64,000 nt of DNA from Paractinoplanes abujensis (GCF_014204895.1 NZ_JACHMF010000001.1:4712001-4776000); one strand, 5' to 3'. Positions 47,562 through 57,642 are shown, numbered from the stretch's first letter. The notes: a model not told the origin generated them from the sequence alone. A program made the numbers and translations.

Positions 47562-48464
47562 ATGAACGACACCTGGGGAATCTCCGGCCCGACCTTTCTC
47601 ACCTACTTCATCGCCGCCGGCCTGGCGATCGCGATCATCTCCGCGTTCCACCGCAAGACGCTGTTCCGCGGCACCCGCGGGGCCAAGGTCGACAACCTGA
47701 GCCCGCAGCAGGTGGCCTACCTCAACGGGGGCGACCGGCTCGCCGTCTACTCCGCACTGGGCGGCCTGCGGGCGTCCGGCGCGATCGGCACCGGTCCCGG
47801 GCGCACCCTCGTGCAGACCGGCCCCCTGCCGGCCGGGGTCACCCCGCTCGACAGCGCCGTCTACCACGCCGCGGCCCGCGGGGCCCGCACCCGTGACCTC
47901 CAGAACGACCAGTGGGTGGCCTCGGCCCTGGAGCAGCTGCGCGACGGCCTGGAGCGCTCCGGGCTGGCCGTCAGCGCGGGCCGGATGCGTGAGGCCCGGC
48001 TCTGGGTCATCGGCGGCCTGGCCCTGGTCGCGGTCGGCGTCGCCCGCGTGATCGCCGGCATCGGCAACGACAAGCCGGTCCTGTTCATGATCTTCGCAAC
48101 GATCGGCGCGTTCGTGCTCACGCTGACGCTGCTGCGCTCGCGGCGCTGGGCCACCGACGCGGCCCAGCGGTCCATGCGCGACTTCCGTTACAAGCACAAC
48201 TACCTGGCCCCGAGCAACAGCCCCTCGTACGCCACCTACGGCGCCACGGGTGCGGCGATGGGTGTCGCCCTCTACGGCGGCGCGGCCCTCTACTCGATGG
48301 ATCCGGCGTTCGCGGCCGAGGCCGAAGTGCAGCGCATCGCCGCGACGGGCGGCGCGGGCTCCGGCAGCAGCGGCGGCGACAGCGGAAGCAGCAGCTCCTG
48401 CAGCAGCTCCTCGTCGTGCGGCGGCGGCAGCTCCTGCGGTGGTGGCGGCGGCTGCGGTGGCTGA
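47562..48464 (+). CDS. TIGR04222-type membrane protein with periodic Cys tail
   Basis: A 300-residue membrane protein. TM helices are near residues 11-29, 147-167 and 172-191, and a cytoplasmic-like LSPQQVAYLNGGDRLAVYSA lies between the first two. The last ~38 residues are Gly/Ser-rich with exactly four cysteines at 280, 286, 292 and 298, a strict six-residue period, ending GCGG. This is the TIGR04222 pattern. Its stop is inside the DUF692 gene (8-base overlap), so the tail is a likely substrate of that enzyme. AGGGAGG lies 9 bases before the ATG. A RiPP-like precursor fused to a membrane anchor is the leading hypothesis. Confidence 0.85.
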   Translation: MNDTWGISGPTFLTYFIAAGLAIAIISAFHRKTLFRGTRGAKVDNLSPQQVAYLNGGDRLAVYSALGGLRASGAIGTGPGRTLVQTGPLPAGVTPLDSAVYHAAARGARTRDLQNDQWVASALEQLRDGLERSGLAVSAGRMREARLWVIGGLALVAVGVARVIAGIGNDKPVLFMIFATIGAFVLTLTLLRSRRWATDAAQRSMRDFRYKHNYLAPSNSPSYATYGATGAAMGVALYGGAALYSMDPAFAAEAEVQRIAATGGAGSGSSGGDSGSSSSCSSSSSCGGGSSCGGGGGCGG

Positions 48465-49272
48465 GTACGGCGTCGGCATCGGGTGGCGCCCCGAGATCGC
48501 CGGCTACGTCGAGGGTCTGCCCGGGCTGCGGTTCGCCGAGGTGGTCGCCGAGTCGGTGCACGCGCACGGCGAACTCCCGCCCGGGCTGCAGAGCCTGCTC
48601 GACCGCGAGGTCACGGTCATCCCGCACGGCGTCCGGCTGTCGCTGGGCGGCGCCGAACCCGTCGACCCCGAGCGGGTGACGCACTTCGTGGCCGTGGCCG
48701 AGCGGCTGGGCGCACCCCTGGTCAGCGAGCACATCGCGTTCGTACGGGCCGGGGGTGTCGAGGCCGGCCACCTGCTGCCCCTCCCCCGTACGAGGGAAGC
48801 GGTTGACGCCGTGGTGGCGAACGTGCGGCGGGTCCAGGAGCAACTCACCGTGCCGATCGCCCTCGAACCGATCGCCGCGCTGTTCGACTGGCCCGACGCG
48901 GAGCTGACCGAGGCGCAGTTCATCGCCGAGATCCTCGACCGTTCTTCGGCGCTGCTGCTGCTCGACGTGGCCAACGTCTACGCGAACGCCCGCAACCGCG
49001 GCACCGACCCGCTCGACCTGCTCGACCACCTGCCGCTCGACCGGGTCGCCTACGTGCACGTGGCCGGCGGCGCCGAACATCAGGGCCTCTACCACGACAC
49101 CCACACCGACGCCGTGCCCCAGCCGGTGCTCGACCTGGTGGCCGAACTGTGCGCCCGGCACCGCCCACCGGCCCTGATGCTCGAACGCGACGGTGACTAC
49201 CCGCCCGGCTCCGCTCTGACCGCCGAACTGGACGCGATCGCCCGCGCCTCCGGCTACCCGGCGATCACATGA
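48457..49272 (+). CDS. DUF692 multinuclear non-heme iron oxidase (MNIO)
   Basis: A 271-residue TIM-barrel protein of the MbnB/TglH family. Conserved residues are Glu32 and His35/His37 (AESVHAHGE), His57, His92 (SEHIAF), Glu137 (LEPIA), Asp170 and Asn173 (LDVANVY), His201 (YVHVAGG), Asp214 and His216 (HDTHTD) and Glu243. These fit the di- or tri-iron site that oxidises cysteine or other residues in peptides. The GTG at 48457 overlaps the upstream gene by 8 bases; GTGs at 48439 and 48442 are alternatives. It is coupled to the small partner gene by an ATGA overlap. Confidence 0.92.
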   Translation: MAEYGVGIGWRPEIAGYVEGLPGLRFAEVVAESVHAHGELPPGLQSLLDREVTVIPHGVRLSLGGAEPVDPERVTHFVAVAERLGAPLVSEHIAFVRAGGVEAGHLLPLPRTREAVDAVVANVRRVQEQLTVPIALEPIAALFDWPDAELTEAQFIAEILDRSSALLLLDVANVYANARNRGTDPLDLLDHLPLDRVAYVHVAGGAEHQGLYHDTHTDAVPQPVLDLVAELCARHRPPALMLERDGDYPPGSALTAELDAIARASGYPAIT

Positions 49273-49703
49273 GCCTGGCCGACCAGCAGGCCGCCCTCGT
49301 CGAGGCCCTGACCGCCGGCGCCCCCGTCCCGCCCGGGATCGACGCCGCCCGCTTCGAGGCCGCCCGCGTCGCCCTGCTGCGTAAACGGGCCGGCGAGGTA
49401 GCCCGCCAGTGGCCCCTGCTGGCCGCCGCCTTCGGCCCACAGTGGAAACCCGAGTTCGCCTCGTGGGCCGCGACCCGCCCGACCCGGGGCTCGCTACGCG
49501 ACGGCTGGGACATGGCCCGCGACCTGGCCGCCCGGGGATCCCTGCCCACAGCGGCGGCGGTCGAACTCGCCGAACGCGAGGCCGCCCGGCACTACGACGG
49601 CCGCAACGCACCCCGCTCCCGCCGCGGCCCGGCCCTCCGCGCGGCCGGCGGTGCCGTCGCCGTCCAGCTCGCGGGCCGCGTCTGGACGTTGCGCCGCCCC
49701 TGA
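49269..49703 (+). CDS. Small MNIO partner protein (SCO6045-like domain)
   Basis: A 144-residue helical protein immediately after the DUF692 gene (4-base ATGA overlap). It resembles the C-terminal domain of SCO6045-type proteins that are fused or adjacent to DUF692, with LLRKRAGEVARQWPLLAAAF and REAARHYDGRNAPRSRRGPA. In MNIO systems the partner (for example MbnC or TglI) recognises the precursor and loads it on the enzyme. That role is inferred here from position and fold. It ends a three-gene operon. Confidence 0.75.
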   Translation: MSLADQQAALVEALTAGAPVPPGIDAARFEAARVALLRKRAGEVARQWPLLAAAFGPQWKPEFASWAATRPTRGSLRDGWDMARDLAARGSLPTAAAVELAEREAARHYDGRNAPRSRRGPALRAAGGAVAVQLAGRVWTLRRP

Positions 49704-50012
49704 CCCCACCTGGACGCACGCCACCGCCGGCCCACCACGAACGCGCAGCGTCCGGAGCGGTGCTGCCTCGAACGCGACGATCGATCCGCGGTACGGGGAG
49801 GCCTACCGGACCGAGGCGCCGCTGGGCCGCACGGGCCCCCGGCCGAGGTCGCCGGCGTCGTCGCGTTCCTGGCTCCGACAGCGCCCGTTTCATCACCGGC
49901 CGGTGGACATCACCCTCGCCGCGGTGGACGACTCCATCCCTGACGCGAAGCTGCGTTTCTACGCGGCCCCGTTTCACCCTGGCCTGCCCAGCGGCGCCCC
50001 TAGGGTGGGGTC
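49704..50012. pseudogene. Relic of an SDR C-terminus
   Basis: The 309 bases hold no intact gene, but the + strand from about 49779 to 49960 carries the tail of an FabG-like SDR broken over three frames. IDPRYGEAYRTEAPLGRTG is in frame 1, PAEVAGVVAFLA in frame 3, SDSARFITG in frame 2 and VDITLAAVDDSIP again in frame 1. The order matches a normal SDR C-terminus, so this is a decayed gene fragment. Its N-terminal two-thirds are missing. The XRE gene promoter must lie in the last ~50 bases. Confidence 0.65.
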
Positions 50013-50762
50013 GTGAGCGCAGTGGGTGGGCTCCTGCGGGAGTGGCGGACCGGGCGGCGGCTCAGCCAGCTGGAGCTGTCGGCGCGGGCCGGGGTGTCGG
50101 CGCGGCACCTGTCGTTCCTCGAGACCGGCCGTTCGCGGCCCACCCGCGAGATGATCCTGCGGCTGGCCGAGGAACTGTCGGTGCCGCTGCGTTCCCGCAA
50201 CGAGCTGTTGCTGGCCGCGGGCTTCGCCCCGGCGTACGGGGAAACGGCTCTTGACGGCCCGCCGCTGGCGACCGTGCTGGCCGCGCTGCGCGACGTGCTG
50301 GCGGGGCATGCGCCCAACCCGGCGCTCCTGGTCGACCGGCACTGGACGATGGTGGACGCGAACACCGCGATCGGCCGGTTCACCGCGGGGTGCGCGGGGT
50401 GGCTGCTCGAGCCGCCGGTGAACGTGCTGCGGCTGTCGCTGCACCCGGAGGGCATGGCGCCGCGGATCCGCAACCTGGACGAGTGGCGGGCGCACGTGTT
50501 GCACCGCCTCGACCGGCAGGCCGCCGCGACCGCCGACCCGGTGCTGCGGGAGCTGCGCGCCGAGCTGGCGGGCTATCCGGGCGGGCGCGACGACCCCGCG
50601 GTCCGGCCGGACGGGCTGGTGGTGCCGCTGCGCCTCGACGACCTGGCGTTCTTCAGCGTCACGTCGGTTCTGGGCACACCCCTCGACGTGACGCTGTCGG
50701 AGCTGGCCATCGAGACGTTCCTGCCCGCCGACGCGGCCACCGCGGCCGCCCTACGATCGTAG
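50013..50762 (+). CDS. XRE/MmyB-type transcriptional regulator
   Basis: A 249-residue protein. The helix-turn-helix is at residues 8-60 (LLREWRTGRRLSQLELSARA, then RHLSFLETGRSRPTREMILR). The MmyB-like ligand domain follows with LDGPPLATVLAALRDVLAGH and NPALLVDRHWTMVDANTAIG. It is the first gene in front of an SDR, with a 2-base gap, so it probably controls that operon. A decayed SDR lies just upstream of it, which suggests an older regulator-SDR pair. GTG start. Confidence 0.9.
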   Translation: MSAVGGLLREWRTGRRLSQLELSARAGVSARHLSFLETGRSRPTREMILRLAEELSVPLRSRNELLLAAGFAPAYGETALDGPPLATVLAALRDVLAGHAPNPALLVDRHWTMVDANTAIGRFTAGCAGWLLEPPVNVLRLSLHPEGMAPRIRNLDEWRAHVLHRLDRQAAATADPVLRELRAELAGYPGGRDDPAVRPDGLVVPLRLDDLAFFSVTSVLGTPLDVTLSELAIETFLPADAATAAALRS

Positions 50763-50764
50763 GC

Positions 50765-51514
50765 ATGGATCTCGGATTGGCCGGTCGCGTCTACGTCCTC
50801 ACCGGAGCCTCCCGCGGGCTCGGGTTCGCCACGGCCGAGGCGCTGGTCGCCGACGGGGCCCAGGTGGTGGTCTCGTCGCGTGACGAGGGGAAGGTCGCGG
50901 CGGCGGTCGAGCAGCTCGGCGGGCCGGGGGTCGCGGCCGGGGTGGTGGCCGACCTGGCCGATCCGGGGGCCGCCCGGGTCCTGGCCGACACGGCGGTCGA
51001 GCGGTTCGGCCGGTTCGACGGCGCGCTGATCTCGGTCGGCGGCCCCGCGCTGGGCACGGCGGCCGCGATGACCGACGAGCAGTGGCGGGCGGCGTTCGAG
51101 ACGGTGTTCCTCGGCTCGGTCCGGGCTGCGCGCGTGTTCGCGTCGGCGCTGCCGGAAAGCGGCGCGATCGGGCTGGTGCTCTCCACGACGGTCAAGTCGC
51201 CGTCACCCGGGCTGGGCCTGTCCAACGGTTTGCGGCCCGGCCTGGCGATGGCGGCCAAGGACATGGCGGACGAGTTCGGTCCTCGGGGTGTGCGCATCGT
51301 GAGCCTGCTCCCGGGGCGGATCCTCACCGACCGCAACCGCGAGCTGATCAGATCCTCGGGTGACGCCGCCACTGTCGCCGATGCCGTCCCGTTGCGCCGG
51401 CTGGGCGAGCCCGCCGAGTTCGGGCGGGTGGCCGCGTTCCTGCTCTCCCCGGCGGCCAGCTATGTCACCGGCGTGACCGTGGCCGTCGACGGCGGCGTCC
51501 TCCGTACGCTGTGA
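50765..51514 (+). CDS. SDR-fold protein without canonical Tyr/Lys
   Basis: A 249-residue SDR-like protein. The cofactor motif is TGASRGLG, and NNAG is replaced by SVGGPA. At the catalytic site, where YxxxK is expected, it reads SNGLRPGLA after VLSTTVKSPSPGLGL, so Tyr and Lys become Ser and Arg. The C-terminus is the usual VAVDGGVLRTL. Similar SNxLR variants exist in actinobacteria and may act on unknown substrates or only bind NAD(P). It follows the MmyB-type regulator by 2 bases and overlaps the Mug gene by 4 bases. Confidence 0.87.
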   Translation: MDLGLAGRVYVLTGASRGLGFATAEALVADGAQVVVSSRDEGKVAAAVEQLGGPGVAAGVVADLADPGAARVLADTAVERFGRFDGALISVGGPALGTAAAMTDEQWRAAFETVFLGSVRAARVFASALPESGAIGLVLSTTVKSPSPGLGLSNGLRPGLAMAAKDMADEFGPRGVRIVSLLPGRILTDRNRELIRSSGDAATVADAVPLRRLGEPAEFGRVAAFLLSPAASYVTGVTVAVDGGVLRTL

Positions 51515-52020
51515 TCTCCGATGTGATCGGGCCCGATCTGCGGGTCCTCTTCTCCGGCATCAACCCGAGCCTCTACTCGGAGGCGACCGGCCACCATTTC
51601 GCCCGCCCGGGCAACCGTTTCTGGCCCGCCCTTCATCGTGCCGGGTTCACCGATCGGCAGCTTCACCCGTCCGAGCAGTTCGAGCTGCCGGCGCTCGGCC
51701 TGGGCATCACCAACGTGGTGGCGAGAGCGACCGCGCGGGCCGACGAGCTGTCCCGGGCCGAGCTGATCGAGGGCGGGGCGATCCTGGCCGCCTTGACCGC
51801 CGAGCTGAAGCCCCGTTACCTGGCCGTTCTCGGTGTCACGGCGTACCGGAGCGCGTTCGCCCGTCCGAAAGCCGCGATGGGCCTGCAGGCGGAGACGGTC
51901 GGCGGCGTGCCGGTGTGGGTGCTGCCCAACCCGAGCGGGCTCAACGCTCACTACACGGTGGACACGCTGGCCACCGCCTATGCCGAGCTGCGGGAGGCTT
52001 CGCTACGGTCGACACCATGA
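51511..52020 (+). CDS. mug: G/U mismatch-specific DNA glycosylase (Mug-like)
   Basis: A 169-residue glycosylase of the uracil-DNA glycosylase superfamily. Motif 1 is GINPSLYS (the Asn activating water) and the second motif is NPSGLNAHY. The order and length fit Mug/TDG-type enzymes that excise U or T opposite G. The GTG start overlaps the SDR stop by 4 bases, and the next gene starts in an ATGA overlap, so it is in a translationally coupled operon with unrelated genes. Confidence 0.93.
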   Translation: MISDVIGPDLRVLFSGINPSLYSEATGHHFARPGNRFWPALHRAGFTDRQLHPSEQFELPALGLGITNVVARATARADELSRAELIEGGAILAALTAELKPRYLAVLGVTAYRSAFARPKAAMGLQAETVGGVPVWVLPNPSGLNAHYTVDTLATAYAELREASLRSTP

Positions 52021-52586
52021 CTACCGAGATCGGCGCGTTGTTGGCGGCGGCGGCTGAGCGGACTGTCCCGATCGTGCGGGGCATCCGCGACGAGCAGCTC
52101 GGCGAGCCCACGCCGTGCACCGAGTTCCGGGTGCGGGATCTGCTCAACCACCTGTTCCAGGTGGTGGTGAGCATGCAGGCGGCCGCCCGCCGGGAGCAGC
52201 TGGACTTCTCCACGACGCCCGACTTCCTGACCGAGGGGTGGCGTGACCGGTTCGCCGCCGAGACCGGCAACCTCGTCGCGGCCTGGTCCGACCCGGTGGC
52301 TCTGGAGGGGGTCTCGCCGGGCATGGGCCTGCCGCAGTCCCTGGTCGGCCACCTGGCCCTGGCCGACCTCACCATTCACGGCTGGGATCTGGCCACGGCG
52401 ACCGGCCGGCCCTACGCGCCCGACGACGGCGCGGTCGAGGCCCTGCTGCCCTTCATGGAGCAGATGGCCCCGACCGGCCGCAAGATGGGCGCCTTCCGCG
52501 ACGAGGTCGTCGAGGCCCCGGCCGGCGCCGCCGACTTCGAGCGCCTCCTGGCCTTCAGCGGCCGCACCGCTCAGGGCTCGATCTGA
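52017..52586 (+). CDS. TIGR03086-type DinB-like metal-binding protein
   Basis: A 189-residue protein with the mycothiol-type DinB-like four-helix fold: IRDEQLGEPTPCTEFRVRDL, LLNHLFQVVVS, LALADLTIHGWDLATATGRP. The histidines in these motifs likely bind a metal. TIGR03086/maleylpyruvate-isomerase-like proteins in actinobacteria are thought to use mycothiol. The substrate is unknown. It closes the operon that starts with the XRE gene, and the 3' end overlaps the convergent ABC transporter by 16 bases. Confidence 0.88.
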   Translation: MTTEIGALLAAAAERTVPIVRGIRDEQLGEPTPCTEFRVRDLLNHLFQVVVSMQAAARREQLDFSTTPDFLTEGWRDRFAAETGNLVAAWSDPVALEGVSPGMGLPQSLVGHLALADLTIHGWDLATATGRPYAPDDGAVEALLPFMEQMAPTGRKMGAFRDEVVEAPAGAADFERLLAFSGRTAQGSI

Positions 52587-54499
52587 CCCGCCGGCACGGT
52601 GACGATCTCGACCTCGTCGTGGAGGACCGGCGGCGACCCCGCCGCGAACTGCGTGCGGTAGAGCTCGGCGTAGAGCCCGCCCGCCGCCACCAGCTCCTCG
52701 TGCCGCCCGCGCTCGACGATGCGCCCGTGGTCGAGCACGAGGATCTGGTCGGCGTCGCGGACCGTGGAGAGCCGGTGCGCGATCACCAGGGCCGTGCGCC
52801 CCTCGAGCGCGGTGGCCAGGGCCCGCTGCACGGCGGCCTCGGACTCGCTGTCGAGGTGGGCCGTGGCCTCGTCGAGCACCACGATCGACGGCTTCTTGAG
52901 CAGCAGCCGCGCGATGGCCAGCCGCTGCTTCTCGCCGCCGGAGAAGCGGTAGCCCCGCTCTCCCACGACCGTCTCGAGCCCGTCGGGCAGGGCGGCCACC
53001 AGGTCGGCCACCTGGGCCCCGCGTAGCGCCGCCCACATCTCTTCGTCGGTCGCCTCGGGCCGGGCGTACCGCAGGTTTTCGGCGATGGTCTCGTGGAACA
53101 GGTGCGCGTCCTGGGTGACGACGCCGATCGTGTCCCGCAGCGAGTCGAGCGTCGCGTCGCGCACGTCGATCCCGTCGATCCGTACGGCGCCCGAAGTGAC
53201 GTCGTAAAGGCGCGAGACCAGCATCGAGGTCGTCGACTTGCCCGCACCGGACGGCCCGACCAGCGCGACCAGCCGGCCCGGTTCGACGGTGAAGTCGACG
53301 CCGCGCAGCACGGGGGCGTTCTCCGTACGGTCGAGGGTCGCCACGTCCTCCAGGGTGGCCAGCGACACCTCACCGGCGCTCGGATAACGGAAGTGCACGT
53401 CATCGAACTCCACGCGCCCCGCCCCGGCCGGCAGCGCCACGGCCCCGGGCCGCTCCTCGATGCCCGGCTTGAGGTCGAGCACCTCGAAGACGCGGTCGAA
53501 CGAGACCAGCGCGCTCATCACGTCGACCCGCACGTTGCTGAGCGCCGTGAGCGGGCCGTAGAGGCGGGTCAGCAGCAGCGCCAGCGTGACGACGGTGCCC
53601 GCGGTGACGCTGCCGGTGACCGCGAGCCAGCCGCCCAGCCCGTACGTCAGGGCCTGGGCCAGTGAGGCGACGAGCAGCATGGCCACGAAGAACGTGCGCG
53701 AGAACATGGCCTGCTGCACGCCGATGTCGCGGACCCGGGTGGCCCGTTCGCCGAAGCGGGAGGCCTCGGAGCCGGGGCTGCCGAACAGCTTGACCAGCAT
53801 CGCGCCGGCGACGTTGAACCGCTCGGTCATCGTCGCGTTCATCTTGGCGTCCAGGTTGTACGACTCGCGGGTGATCTCGGCCAGGCGTTTGCCCACCCGG
53901 CGGGCCGGGAGGACGAACAGCGGGAGCATCAGCAGCGACAACGACGTGATCTGCCAGGACAGGCTGAACATCACGGCCGCGGTGAGCACCAGCTGGATGA
54001 CGTTGCTGACCACGCCCGAGAGCGTCGACGTGAAGGCCCGCTGGGCGCCGGTGACGTCGTTGTTGAGCCGGCTGACCAGGGCCCCGGTCTGGGTGCGGGT
54101 GAAGAACTGCAGGGGCATGCGCTGCACGTGGTCGTAGACCCGGGTGCGCAGGTCGAGGATGATGCCCTCGCCGATGCGAGCCGAATACCACCGCTGGGCG
54201 AGGGAGAGGAAAGCGTCGGCGACCGCCAGGACGGCGATCATGACAGCGAGCCGGAGGATCGTGCCCGCGGCGTCGGGGCCGCCGCCCGTGATGGCGTTGA
54301 CCACGTGACCGGCCAGCAGGGGCGTCGCGACGCCGATGCCGGCCGCGAGCACCACGGTGAGCAGGAAGACCGTGATGTCGCGGCGATAGGGCCGGGCGTA
54401 CCGCAGGATCCGCCGGGTCGTGCCCCGGCGGAGGCGGTGTTCGGCCACCCGGTCCGAATTCTGGATCGAGCGCAGCATGGTCCAGCTGGACATGCTCAT
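52571..54499 (-). CDS. ABC multidrug/lipid exporter (fused TM-ATPase)
   Basis: A 642-residue half-size exporter. Six TM helices (residues ~40-330) are followed by the ATPase with Walker A GPSGAGKST, signature FSGGEKQRLAIA, Walker B IVVLDEATAHLDSES and the H-loop VIAHRLST. It is typical of type IV homodimeric exporters (lipid A/MDR-like). A ~30-residue charged N-terminus precedes the first helix. The substrate is unknown. Monocistronic by spacing. Confidence 0.93.
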   Translation of the reverse strand: MSMSSWTMLRSIQNSDRVAEHRLRRGTTRRILRYARPYRRDITVFLLTVVLAAGIGVATPLLAGHVVNAITGGGPDAAGTILRLAVMIAVLAVADAFLSLAQRWYSARIGEGIILDLRTRVYDHVQRMPLQFFTRTQTGALVSRLNNDVTGAQRAFTSTLSGVVSNVIQLVLTAAVMFSLSWQITSLSLLMLPLFVLPARRVGKRLAEITRESYNLDAKMNATMTERFNVAGAMLVKLFGSPGSEASRFGERATRVRDIGVQQAMFSRTFFVAMLLVASLAQALTYGLGGWLAVTGSVTAGTVVTLALLLTRLYGPLTALSNVRVDVMSALVSFDRVFEVLDLKPGIEERPGAVALPAGAGRVEFDDVHFRYPSAGEVSLATLEDVATLDRTENAPVLRGVDFTVEPGRLVALVGPSGAGKSTTSMLVSRLYDVTSGAVRIDGIDVRDATLDSLRDTIGVVTQDAHLFHETIAENLRYARPEATDEEMWAALRGAQVADLVAALPDGLETVVGERGYRFSGGEKQRLAIARLLLKKPSIVVLDEATAHLDSESEAAVQRALATALEGRTALVIAHRLSTVRDADQILVLDHGRIVERGRHEELVAAGGLYAELYRTQFAAGSPPVLHDEVEIVTVPAGQIEP

Positions 54500-54579
54500 C
54501 TCGTCACCTCCCGGGCGTCATGTGCGGCGGGCAAGCAGAGTCTGCCCGCCGGGTATGACAACTTCGGGAAGTGAGGGGG

Positions 54580-55365
54580 CTATTCCGTTTCCGTCAGATC
54601 GCGCAGGCGGCGGGTCTGCGCCTCCCGCTCGGCGCGGTCCTGCTCGTCGTAGGAACGCAGCGCCGCACCGGACAGCAGCGCCTTGATCTCGGCGACCGCC
54701 CCGCGATCGGCGGCGAGAACGGCGGCGGTGAGGTCGGCGACGGCGCCGTCGAGGTCGGGGACCACGGCGGTGGCCAGACCGATCCGCATGGCCTCGTCGG
54801 CGGGGATGCGCCGCCCGGTCAGGCAGATCTCCAGGGCCCGGGACGGGCCGACGAGCTCGGTGAGCCGTTTGGTGCCGCCCAGATCGGGCACGAGACCAAG
54901 GGTTACTTCGGCCATCGAGAACCGCGCGTCGTCGGTCAGGACACGCATGTCGCAGTTGAGCGCCAGTTGAAAACCGGCGCCGATCGCATGCCCCTGCACG
55001 GCCGCGATCGTCACGATGGAGGGGTTACGCAGCCAGGTGAACGCCGACTGGAAGCCGGCAATCCGATCCGCGCACTCCGCCGGTGACAACTGCGAAAGCT
55101 TCGCAAGTGAAGAATCGCCTTCACCGCGCGCGACCGACAGATCCAGGCCGGCGGAAAAAGAACGGCCGGCACCTCGGACAATGACGACTCGCACGTCTCC
55201 CGGTAATTTCCGGGAAATGTTCTCCAGCTCGGCCCACATCGCTGGGGTCTGCGCATTGAGCACCTCGGGCCGGGACAACGTCACCGTTGCCACCGGCCCG
55301 TCCAGGTCGTAGCGAACGCCCGACTCGTCGGCGGGGAGGCCGGGTGCGGCGTCGCCGGTCGTCAC
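54580..55365 (-). CDS. Enoyl-CoA hydratase/isomerase (crotonase) family
   Basis: A 261-residue crotonase-fold protein with SRPEVLNAQTPAMWAELEN, the oxyanion segment FSAGLDLS, AVQGHAIGAGFQLALNCDM and ARFSMAEVTLGLVPDLGGTKRL. It hydrates or isomerises an acyl-CoA. The specific substrate cannot be read. GTG start at 55365 overlaps the small HTH gene stop by 4 bases, so the two form one transcript. The catalytic Glu in FSMAEVTLG is present. Confidence 0.9.
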   Translation of the reverse strand: MTTGDAAPGLPADESGVRYDLDGPVATVTLSRPEVLNAQTPAMWAELENISRKLPGDVRVVIVRGAGRSFSAGLDLSVARGEGDSSLAKLSQLSPAECADRIAGFQSAFTWLRNPSIVTIAAVQGHAIGAGFQLALNCDMRVLTDDARFSMAEVTLGLVPDLGGTKRLTELVGPSRALEICLTGRRIPADEAMRIGLATAVVPDLDGAVADLTAAVLAADRGAVAEIKALLSGAALRSYDEQDRAEREAQTRRLRDLTETE

Positions 55366-55589
55366 GCCTTCTTGCGGCGACGCGCGCCACCACGCTGGCG
55401 GAGTTGCACGCCGGACTCGGTGAGTACGCGGTGCACAAATCCGTAGGAACGACCGGTCGACGCGGCGAGTGCGCGAATGCTCTCTCCGCCGGTGTAACGC
55501 TTGACCAGATCCTTCGCTAACGACTGGCGCTCGCTGCCGACGATTCGGCGACCCTTCTCAGTGCTGGTGGCTGTGCCCGTGGCTGGCAT
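55362..55589 (-). CDS. Small helix-turn-helix protein
   Basis: A 75-residue basic protein: a short Thr/Ala-rich tail, then GSERQSLAKDLVKRYTGGES, IRALAASTGRSYGFVHRVL, and RGGARRRKKA at the end. It has a clear helix-turn-helix (IRALAASTGRSYGFVHRVLT) and a basic C-terminus, so it is probably a DNA-binding protein. Highly similar small proteins are conserved across actinobacteria upstream of an enoyl-CoA hydratase. GAGGA lies about 6 bases before the ATG. Its regulon is unknown. Confidence 0.88.
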   Translation of the reverse strand: MPATGTATSTEKGRRIVGSERQSLAKDLVKRYTGGESIRALAASTGRSYGFVHRVLTESGVQLRQRGGARRRKKA

Positions 55590-56037
55590 CTTGAATCCTC
55601 ACGTCCCAGACTGTGCGGTTCATACGGTCTCACCTATTAGACCGCCTCCAACGATCATGCGCTAGGTATCCAGGCCTAGCCAACGTGCCCATTTATCACT
55701 GTCAGGAACTTGACGGTGACCACGGCCATCAATGTCAGACAGTTAACTGACGTTAGGGCGACAACGTTTCAACACGAACTGCGGACTCACTGGTTCGTTT
55801 CCTCAAGACCGTCGATCACCTGCGCAAACACTCGATCGAGGACCGTCGGCGACCGGACATGACGCAGCGTCGATGCCTTGCCTACCGTGTGCTGCGGCGC
55901 CTCTCGTGCCATCTTCGGCGCGCCCGCCGCGATGTCCGGCCTGCCCGCAAACGCCCGAACGTCGCACTGTCTGTGTGGGCACTGGTTGACAACAAACGAT
56001 GGTGATGATTCGCGGATCACGCACGTCCGCGGGGCTC
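55590..56037. other. 448-base intergenic region with palindrome
   Basis: The region lies between the HTH gene and the ABC-F gene. It is less GC-rich than its surroundings, especially 55600-55800. It contains a perfect CAGTTAACTG palindrome (55740-55749) inside a larger imperfect inverted repeat, and CGGTCT...AGACCG at 55625-55644. I find no supportable gene; short frames here have Arg-rich, non-coding-like composition. Confidence 0.4.
55740..55749. promoter_or_regulatory. Perfect 10-bp palindrome upstream of HTH gene
   Basis: CAGTTAACTG is flanked by TCAGA and ACG so that the surroundings also partly mirror. It is 150 bases before the small HTH gene and could be its operator. Confidence 0.35.

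Positions 56038-57642
<1,605 letters not shown>

Noticed and set aside
55859..56005. Small Arg-rich frame before the ABC-F gene
   Set aside because: No ribosome site, an extreme Arg composition and no codon bias; best explained as non-coding GC-rich DNA.
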